From assembly GCA_036346275.1 (NCBI GenBank), contig JAYEVK010000351.1:173501-237500 (forward strand): 64,000 nucleotides of DNA. Reading direction: 5' to 3'. Both the position numbers and the translations under genes were made by a program. This stretch comes from Otatea glauca (Eukaryota; Streptophyta; Magnoliopsida; Poales; Poaceae). This document shows positions 56,249 to 64,000 of this stretch, one piece after another (position 1 is the first letter of the stretch; each line of letters starts with the position of its first letter). A model generated the notes under the pieces. It was not told the origin of the DNA and searched no databases. It worked only from the letters and a program-made list of their open reading frames with translations.

Positions 56249-58859
56249 CTAGCTAGGGCCCCTGCGCGGTGCAACACCTCGTGTGGTCCCAGGCCTCCTA
56301 CGACGCTGCACATGTCCAGACGGATATGTGAGTGGCCAGAGCTCGCCCACGAGTACTCCTAGGAGGCCGGACCGGGGCTGGCGGAGTAGCGAAGGCGTCC
56401 TGTGTCGGTTGAGATGGGCCGGGGGCCGATGCGAGCTGCGATGAACCAAGTACCACACCCGCAGACTGCTGATAAGGATCCACAAGAAAGTCGAAGTCCT
56501 CATCCCGAAAGTATCAGAGTCCCCGAGGTGCTCGTGACTTTGGTCGAGGCGAGATCGGCGCTGTTGACAAACTTTTTAAGTTAGAACGACACGTTATATG
56601 AACAACAAAATATATATAAAAAAGAGACCACCTGATGTACCTGCGGTCATCGGGACAGACGCTGTGGTCCGTGCATTTGGAGCCCCCAGGTGTCTCGACG
56701 AGGGGCGATCGGGCTCGCTGCTGTGTTGACCTCGTCTGATGAGCGAACGAGGGGATCTGTACCACGTCGTCCGCCCTTGGCCGCCTACACGACGTCAGGT
56801 GTAAAACACGGTGAGTCAAGTCCTGAATATGGCGCAGGACCCTCGAAGGCCATCCGCTATGACCCCTATCGTATGGGTGGCACCGACCGCCTGTATCAAC
56901 GCCGACGTCGCCTCGTGTGCCTCCTTGGCAAGGTCGCTCTGCGAAAATGAAAAGAGGCTAGTTAGTTGGCATAATTTTCAAGACGTTACATTGAATGACA
57001 AATGGAAGGAGTACGAACCGCGCGGTGGAAAGCAGAGTCTGGCTGGGTGGGGTACGTGTCGGAAGTGGTCGGATCGTGCCTGGGAGTTGACTCCACGACA
57101 CGCAAAACTCGAACGCGGGTACGCGTGCTGTACCACTCGATATATGCGTCGTCGTGCCGTGGTCGTAGGGGGCAGTCTCGTCGATCACATCCGCAAGAGC
57201 CAGTGCCCACTGCTGCGCATGAGGTACCATGCGTGCTGCCCAGCTCTTCGTGCCGACGAAGCCTTTGCGTGTGTACCTGCAAAAACGAAAGCGCAACATT
57301 AATTCGCAAGCCACCGAGATCGTAAGTACTAATAGAAGGGAAAAAATGTAGAAATACGAACGAGTGCACGTTCTTTGGAATGATGTCGCCAGGTACCGGG
57401 AACGCCGCGCGCACTAAATCGCCTCAAGACGCGGTGGGCGGCGTACGGCTCGACGAACACGTCGAACACCAAGTGACGTCGTGTCAACCAATATGCCGCA
57501 TCAGTAGTGCACTACAGCGACAGGCCAAGCGGCGCACATGCCTGGACAAGCTCAGGAACGTAGGGCGCCATATGACGCGGTCGTCCGTGAGCTGGTCCAA
57601 CATCGCTACGTACTGAGGGAATGAAGCATGCGTCGTAACTGGGGTGAACCGCGGCTGCAAAAGAAAACAACAACGATTAAAGTTAGTACAGCACGTGGAG
57701 AATTTAAAAAACAACATACAGCTACGATAGATAGTACTGACTAGTCGGCGACACCACAATGCCCCCATCGTCGGACAATCAACCTCGTCCCCGAGAACCC
57801 TGTAGAAGGCTGGGCCGTAAGCTGACAGGTCTATCTGTGGTCGTCCGATCTGGAACCTCTCGAACGACCACAGCTGTAGTAGCAAAGGGCATCCGGCAAG
57901 AGTGGACGAGTCGGACACGCGACGACACCGCCGCGACAAGCGTGCCCGTGACGTCGCGGCAAGTACCGTAGGTCCCCAAGCCAGCTGCGGGATCTCCTCC
58001 AAGTCGGCGTCGACGATCGTCCTCGCAAACTGGATCATGTGCCTGTTGACAGTGTCCCCGTGTGACGAGCAGAACAAGACCCACCCGAAGAGCCACAGAA
58101 GATACGCCTCCAAGTGCCGGGCGACGGTCTGCTCCCCAGCTCCGGGTACCATCCTCTCGGGCTGCAGAAAGTAAAGGTTAGGTTGTTAAACACAATGAAA
58201 ATCACACACGGTTAGTCAAATCACATACGACAAGGAAAATTCGCACTTACGTAGAACTGCATAAGCCACCGCTGCGTCGAACCGTGCGCAGCTGCGAAAG
58301 TCGTGTACTGTGCCTGAGGTAGCACCCCCTGGAACCGGTGGAGGATATCTGCCTGCCACTCTGGGTCGACGTCTGCAGGAACCATCGCATCCCCTGAGCA
58401 AGGCAGGCCCAGGAGGTAACTGACGTCCTCTAGTGTCGGCACCATGTCACCACACGGCAGGTGAAAAGTGTGGATCTCAGGCCGCCACCGGTCCACTAGA
58501 GCAGTCAGCAAGCTCCTGTCGTAAGGGAACCACCTAGAGGCACTCCGTCGGTCCTGCGCATCCGCGGCGGTCGCCTCGACCATACGGCAATGTAGTAGGC
58601 CACCGCCTCAACTCGCAAAAGAATGTGACAATTATTATTGTGGTGTTGAAGGGGACATGAGTACAACACTGCGACGAAATTGAAATAACCTCGGGATCTA
58701 ACGCGGATCGAGACGCCACGCCCTCATGGGGGTGTGCAAGCGTAGGGCCCCAAGCTCCAACGCCGCCTCCCCACCCTGCGGGGGCAAGGTCGCTAAACGG
58801 CTCCGGTGAGTCGCGTCGACCGACGGGTCAAGCAACTTGTACAACTGTTCACCCGCCAT
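56249..58859 (-). CDS. MULE gene 2: plant mobile domain (PMD) protein
   Basis: The start ATG at 58859 begins MAGEQLYKLLDPSVDATH. Exon 1 ends at a GT donor at about 58702. Exon 2 carries SLLTALVDRWRPEIHTFHLP, VPTLEDVSYLLGLPCSGD and QWLMQFY-like RWLMQFY and ends at donor GTAAGT (58250). Exon 3 has RHLEAYLLWLFGWVLFCSSH, GCPLLLQLWSFERFQIGRP and TMGALWCRR. Exon 4 (57655 and below) holds YVAMLDQLTDDRVIWRP. Later exons contain ARAFAVPGD-like AAFPVPGDIIPKNV, a WY-TRTRVRVL end and a basic C-terminus RRRRPGTTRGVAPRRGPS. Together they cover PF10536. Frame changes at about 57555 and 57430 break the ORF. PMD genes in host genomes act in silencing, and transposon copies may counter it (inference). Confidence 0.8.
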
Positions 58860-59179
58860 GTCTGCAAATAAAAATGTTTATGTTACTACAAGGTGTAAAA
58901 AAGGTGCAAAATAAATACAACAATTACAAATAGAATATTAATGGAACAAGTACTGTCGTAATTTAGAACACACGTAATACATGGAAGTAAAAATGTTCAT
59001 CTATGTGCAAAGCGTTAAAAAGATACAAAATGAATACAACATACTACACTCTCATTTAATCAAGTACAATAACATTCATTGTACATATTTTGACCACACG
59101 TACGAATTCGATACAAGCAAATGAAATTCTAGTGCATCAAAGTAAACCACAGTTCAGAACGGAAAGAACATATAACACT
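58860..59179. other. MULE spacer upstream of the PMD gene
   Basis: AT-rich stretch of about 320 bp between the stop of the transposase gene (59180) and the start of the PMD gene (58859). It probably holds the transposase 3' end and the PMD promoter. No TATA element is clear. Confidence 0.5.
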
Positions 59180-61490
59180 TCACGGCTTCTGAATCTTTGG
59201 GCAACTCTTGAAATAGTGCCCTGTCTCCTTGCAAGCAGAACATTTCTTTACTGTGGCGACCACTTTCAATTGGCCCATATCATTCCTTATACGCCTGGAT
59301 TGCCTTCTTCCTACTCCCTTTAGCTTGCTCATGTCTGGGACCCAACGTGTATCCTCCCAGCTTTTGTGCTCGTGAATAAACCCACCACTCAAAACCGTAT
59401 ATTTTCGCGCCCAAGTTGCGACCACGGCTTCCTTACTAAAGAATTGAGACATGAACATACCGATCCATATGAATCGTCGAGGTGCAGCCATAACATGGGA
59501 GCATGGCCCGTAATGATAGGCGAGGCTTATTGCAGTGCTGAACACAAGTTTGCTGTGTATGATGCATTCGTGAGCAACTTTCCACGGTTCGTCCCACGAC
59601 CGCTTTCTCCTTGCACCTCACTCGAAACGGAGCTCCTCGCACTCCATCTTCGTTCTTGCGTGCATCTCCCCTTCTTGCCTTTGTCCTCCATGTATGCGTA
59701 AATCATCTCCGAGTACTTCATAGCAGATCGCTCATACGCGTGGATCGCCTTGCATGGCGATCAACAAAGTACTTTATGATGCCATGAAGAACACCTCAAC
59801 TATACCAACCAAGGAAGGGCCTCAACCTCGCATCACCCAGCTTATAAACCTCCGCAAGGTTTGTTGTCATGACCCCATACCTCGCACCATCGGTGTCGTA
59901 AAGCGAGCCCATTTCTCCCTAGGCTCATGCTCTATCCATTCGGAGAAGCATTTCTGAGCCCTCCCATTCCTTCGAACCAGGTGAGGAGGGTTAATGGGTA
60001 ACTCCTCCAAGACGACCGGGCCTCCCCGTGGCCGGGCTGCCTCTTCGTTGCCTTAGCGTGTGCCTCGATGTCACTCGCCCAATTTCTTCCAGTACATCAA
60101 ACTTTTCTCACTGGTTCGGTTGTAGAGCCTCTTGAAAAGCTTTGTTAGCTCCTTGTTCTGAATCGCTTGTAAAGTTGGCACCCATATGGCGCTTTCACCA
60201 CCTACTACGCAAATCAGGCCATAGATGAGTCTCATCCATACCTTGCTGCAACTGAATAATTGCCCTCAAAAGCCCGGTATGCCGATTGTGTACGATACAT
60301 ACCCGGGCACGATGAACGGACCGCTTTGACATTCCGTAGGAACCAATGCCACTATCGTGTTTTCACCCTCCACGAACGCGAAGCGCCACGGGAGAACTTG
60401 ATTATTGCCATCCACTCCTATGGCAATCAATATCTGCCCTTTGTATTTACCAGTCCAAAATATCCCATCCACACATAACAAAGGACGACAATGCCTAAAC
60501 GCATTGATGCATGCACCTAAAGCGAAGAATGCCCGCTTCAAAACCATCTTCCCGCAGAAGCTGCGAAGGATGCTCACAAATGTCCACATAAGTTCCGAGA
60601 TTTTGCCCTTTATCACCAAGCAAACCGCAAGTTCTCGTAGGAGTCTTCGACGCGTCAACCGTGTTTCAATGCCTTCGCTTTGCTCTCCATGCCTTCGCGT
60701 AGCTTATTGTATCTTTGGAACCTCTGTTGTATTGCGAGTACGATGGCCCATGGCTCTAAATCTAGGTTGCCTACAATCTCTCCGTACATTGCATTGGCAA
60801 TAAAGCCTGATGATATGTTCCGATGTGACTGCGCAGATTTCGTTAGTACACATGTATGTGGGACGACTATAGAACACATCCAAATGGTGTCCCATTTAGG
60901 CTGGTACGCATCGACATGCCACGGGCAACCCTCCGTCTGGCATCTGACATCATACACCCGCTGATCGGACTTTACAACCTTGAAGGTTCTGCGCAACGAC
61001 ACTGCCCATGCTATTACTGCTTTTTGAACCTCACTCTTATTCTTGTAAATTGCACCTTGTCTCACCTCATTTTGATCATACTGCGAAGGGAACTGTTCGT
61101 CATCGTTCACCACCAGCCTGTCGAATGGATACTCATCCCACTCTGCAGGGAATAGATCTTCAACGGCTTCATCATTACTTAAAGCCTCATAGTCCTCATT
61201 CTCTGTGTCCATCGCTTCGACCACTGATTCAATGTTTTCGCCCTCGTCTGCCATACCCATTGCTTCTTGAACCTCTCCCATTGCAACATCAGCTCTCTCA
61301 CCTTGCATCACAGATCGACCGAACCTACATCCTGCTCTACTAAGCCTTCTCTACTTCTACTGCTCTCCCCAACTTTCTCTGGTTCTTCATCAACAACCTC
61401 TTGCTATGTCGCATGCCCGGTATTGACTTTCTCAAATGCTTGTGCCAATAACACTAATGGCCATCATTTCTGAATTGCAATTCTTACGTA
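59180..61490 (-). pseudogene. MULE gene 1: mudrA-like transposase
   Basis: The N-terminal part (61311-60655) holds a MuDR DNA-binding region: NKSEVQKAVIAWAVSLRRTF, CQTEGCPWHVDAYQ, HNISSGFIA-like HRNISSGFIANAMY. The catalytic domain follows (60658-60266): VLKRAFFALGACINAF, LCVDGIFWTGKYKGQILIAI with the first catalytic Asp, and FAFVEGEN. The second catalytic motif should read H-D-R-H but reads H-N-R-H (codon AAT at 60285-60287). The C-terminal part has PCSHVMAA of a SWIM finger and the zinc knuckle CSACKETGHYFKSC near 59200. Several frameshifts are present. The transposase would cut and join the MULE ends. This copy is dead. Confidence 0.9.
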
Positions 61491-62508
61491 TGAACTCCAA
61501 GATTTTGGCCTCTCATTTCCATTAACTCCCAAAGACGTGCAATCTATTCTCCAAAAACTACTCAGTGTAACTTCGGATCATGCAATTCACGGTCCAAAGA
61601 GAACATGTGGTACAACCATCTCATAACCGTAGCCCATGAACGCTCCCCTACGCGTGACAGGCTAGCCTCTACACTTTCGAAATGACTTAGATCTACCCTT
61701 GAACACCCATTTGCGGAACTCCTTCTCTATAATATATTTTAAATTTCACTCTATCATCCATACCTATCATGCAAATTCATCAAACTCTTAACATTTGCAC
61801 AATTTAACGCTACATTGTACGACTAATAATGATCACAAATTTGAATTCTAAGAACGTAGTTTAATTTATTTTTCTTTCGGTCCATACTTGCCGCCAAATT
61901 TAATCAAGAGAGTTGCAATATTTCAATTCTTACAAATTCTTGATTTAGTAATCATTTCAAATTTCTATGAGAACATGGCTAAACTAATGTGTCAGGAACC
62001 TCTACAGATTGAGTTATTTTTCGGTCCTGACAATTTTAGCCAGCCAGCTCTACATGACATCTCCGATTTCTCAAGACACAAATAACCGAATTTGGATTCT
62101 ACATTTTCGGTTCATTTAAAATTTATCCAGAATCTCTAATAAAAAAACTATTATTACAATCAAAATTTTAATCCCTACCTCTAGGTCATCCCTACATCGA
62201 AAATTTATCCACAAATTCTAATCAAATAACTATTATTATGATCAGAGAACCTACAAGTCCTCTACGACATTTTAACTGCATCAACTAATTATTAATTACT
62301 AACTAAGTCATATAACTAAACATCTGTCCATACCGACATAACTATAAATTCCTAACTAATTCATCTAACTAAACATCTATCCTCACATGCATCAGGTACT
62401 CATTCCTAACTAAGTCATCTAGCTAAATAACTATTATTACTCTATTTAATCTGATTACTACATTACATATATAACATTTAAATACTTACAAAAAAAAAAT
62501 TTAGTACC
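61491..62508. other. MULE 5' untranslated region or intron of gene 1
   Basis: AT-rich, no coding region. On the minus strand a donor CAG|GTACTA lies at about 62509 and an acceptor-like ATTCAG at about 61472, which would fit a spliced 5' leader. The splice assignment is an inference. Confidence 0.4.
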
Positions 62509-62520
62509 TGACGAAATGTA

Positions 62521-62590
62521 GATCTCCTTCTCTCCCTCTCCCTTTCTCCTCCTCCTTCTCCTTCTCCTTCTCCTTCTCCTCCTCTCCTCC
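62521..62590. repeat. pyrimidine-rich microsatellite (CTTCTC)n
   Basis: Repeated CTTCTC, CTCCTC and TCTCCC runs between the right terminal repeat and the transposase gene; on the minus strand a purine-rich 5' leader. Confidence 0.85.
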
Positions 62591-62649
62591 ACTCTATTTC
62601 TTTTTCTGTGCGCTCGGTGGCTGGCTCGAGTGGGGTGGCTGCGCGCGGC

Positions 62650-62657
62650 TTTATATA
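62650..62657 (-). promoter_or_regulatory. TATA box for the MULE transposase gene
   Basis: Minus-strand TATATAAA at the inner edge of the right terminal repeat, directed toward the transposase gene. TIR-borne promoters are known for MuDR. Confidence 0.6.
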
Positions 62658-62662
62658 GGCGT

Positions 62663-62959
62663 TGTCTGTCGCCAGTTCAAACGGCGACAGAGAGTATGTC
62701 GTCGTTTCAAATGGCGACAGACAAACTGTCGCTATTTAAATTGGCGACAGAGGTGACGGTTGCTCTTTGTCGCCATTTGAAATGGCGACAGAGAGCCTGT
62801 CCCTATCTGAAACGGCGACAGGCTGTTTGTCGCCTTTTGAAATGGCGACAGACTCTCTGTCGCCGTTTGAAATGGTGACAAGTGGGTAGTTTTGTAAAAA
62901 AAATTCGGTATATTATTTTTGTAAAATAGAATAAAAATAGTATTATTTAAAAAAAAATT
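62663..62959. repeat. MULE right terminal inverted repeat
   Basis: Pairs with 53116-53373. It holds seven copies of the palindromic unit (62668-62880), one more than the left end. Confidence 0.92.
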
Positions 62960-62968
62960 GTCCTATGA

Positions 62969-63231
62969 GCAGTGGTTAGTACGCACATTTACAACATTAC
63001 CATGACATCCATACACATTATAAATATATTAGTGGAAGATAGCTATACAATAAGGCCTAGATAGGCCGAAGAGAGTTTAGTGAAATATACAAATATCCAT
63101 TAGTATGTACATAGCAAACCCTCAGGCAACTAACAATGATAAAACTATACACTAATTGACAGTAATTTTTACTACCACGATCAACTATACATGATTTTAC
63201 TACCATGTATCACCGTATCTCTATTTGCTAC
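62969..63231. other. unassigned AT-rich sequence
   Basis: No gene or repeat recognised. It lies between the MULE TSD and the LTR fragment. Confidence 0.5.
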
Positions 63232-63838
63232 AGTGCACACAGGCTCAACATAGATGTTATCACAATCATACACAAACGGGATAAGATAATAGTTCCATTA
63301 TTTAGTAATAACTGTTGTTACTTACATGATTATTGCCACACAGGGCTTAGACTAAGAAATAGAAATATGCAGCAGCGGAAATAAAAGTAAACGTAGCAGC
63401 TCTCTAGTTCACCACAGGCAACTGACGAGGTTCGAACCCTGAGCATTCGCATCATCGTGGAACCTCCTCCACAAAGAAGGATAGCCTCCTCATCCTCTGA
63501 GGTTATTGTTGTTGGGGTGAGTACATAAAGCACTCAACAAGTTGTGCACAAAGTGCAATTCTATCATAACTATATGCAGGGCTTATTCGAAATGAATGGT
63601 TAACAAGGCTGATTTGCAGTAAAGAAGTATTTGATAAAGAATACAGTAAATAGATTGAAAGTGGTAAAACAACTATCACTCTTAATAATTTGCAATATTT
63701 CTCAATAACATAGTTTAACTCCTAATCATCTTTCCATTTCCAATGGCGAACCACCATCCTCTCCAAGTTTTATTTAATAAAAGTTTTACTCTTGACTGTA
63801 ATTCCCGAGCGTTGCTCAACACGTGAACACGGCTATTC
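63232..63838 (-). mobile_element. Ty3 LTR fragment truncated by the telomere
   Basis: The sequence from GTGCACACAGG through CAACAAGTTGTGCACA and CGAGCGTTGCTCAACACG runs parallel to the first ~700 bp of the C LTR (from 18839) and to the reverse of the A LTR end. It breaks off at CGGCTATTCAGGG, where the relatives read CGGCTATCCGAATAG, and changes to telomere repeat. The outermost ~50 bp at its left are missing too. Confidence 0.85.
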
Positions 63839-64000
63839 AGGGTTTAGGGTTTAGGGTTTAGGGTTTAGGGTTTAGGGTTTAGGGTTTAGGGTTTTAGGGT
63901 TTAGGGTTTAGGGTTAGTTTTAGGGTTTGGGTTAGGGTTTAGGGTTTAGGGTTTAGGGTTTAGGGTTTAGGGTTTAGGGTTTAGGGTTTAGGGTTTAGGG
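63839..64000 (+). repeat. telomere repeat (TTTAGGG)n
   Basis: About 22 heptamers of the plant telomere repeat, G-rich strand running to the right edge, so this is the right chromosome end. Two irregular stretches near 63888-63925 (TTTTAGGG, TTAGTTTTAGGG, TTTGGG) lie in the inner part, and the outer part is regular. Confidence 0.97.

Larger units (their letters stand above)
53116..62959 (-). mobile_element. 9.84 kb Mutator-like element with three genes
   Basis: Both ends carry long inverted repeats (53116-about 53373 and about 62663-62959). They match through TTTAAATAATACTATT, AAAATAATAT and ACAAAACTACCCACTTGT and include arrays of short palindromes. Three minus-strand genes lie between: transposase (mudrA type), a plant mobile domain protein, and a zinc-finger-like protein. 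The perfect 9-bp TSD proves integration as one unit. It is the last complete mobile element before the telomere. Confidence 0.95.

Noticed and set aside
63838..64000. Interstitial telomere repeat
   Set aside because: The G-rich strand points to the window edge and the repeat becomes regular outward, as at a true right chromosome end; sequence beyond 64000 is not visible.

Overview
The window is the terminal 64 kb of a plant chromosome arm. It ends in about 160 bp of G-rich TTTAGGG repeat running toward the right edge. Grass-type retrotransposon families and an intron-containing SIP-class aquaporin with grass-like residues point to a grass (Poaceae); the species cannot be named from sequence alone. 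Almost everything else is transposable element, and the only host gene that looks intact is the aquaporin at 49937-51720.

Left part (1-8263): a diverged Ty1/copia LTR containing a GC-rich minisatellite, a Ty3 LTR fragment, a tRNA-derived SINE-like piece, a possible host-gene 5' end split by a solo LTR with target-site duplication (TSD) CGTCC, an LTR-like region, and a broken plant-mobile-domain (PMD) fragment.

Middle (8264-43130): a nest of at least three retrotransposons, resolved by TSDs. Ty3 element A (+ strand, chromodomain type, 3.15 kb LTR) is interrupted in its reverse transcriptase by Ty1/copia element B (- strand, Sirevirus-like, TSD ATTGA). B is interrupted by Ty3 element C (- strand, two 3.12 kb LTRs, TSD CCTAT). 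A 4.5 kb tandem duplication inside B carries 557 bp of the C LTR, so it postdates the C insertion or is an assembly artefact. A also carries an insertion whose right end looks like a CACTA element.

Right of A (43131-47636): the 3' end of another Sirevirus-like copia element D (+ strand), with the end of pol, a broken env-like ORF, several polypurine tracts and a truncated LTR. The LTR is cut by a 756 bp Mutator-like element with a near-perfect 9-bp TSD.

Gene island (47646-53106): the three-exon SIP aquaporin, preceded by AT-rich repeats and a direct repeat.

Distal end (53107-64000): a 9.84 kb Mutator-like element (MULE) with a perfect 9-bp TSD (GTCCTATGA) and long TIRs full of tandem palindromes. 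It carries three minus-strand genes: a mudrA-like transposase, a PMD protein, and a protein with two identical-spacing CX2C-X16-HHX3C motifs. A Ty3 LTR follows and is cut off directly by telomere repeat.

Two layers of damage are visible. Old copies (A, the D env-like ORF) carry nonsense changes at CAG and TGG codons, as expected from deamination of methylated cytosine. Younger duplicated copies (B, C) differ from each other mostly by small indels and substitutions at CAG/CTG sites, which looks like a sequencing or consensus artefact at methylated CHG sites rather than biology.
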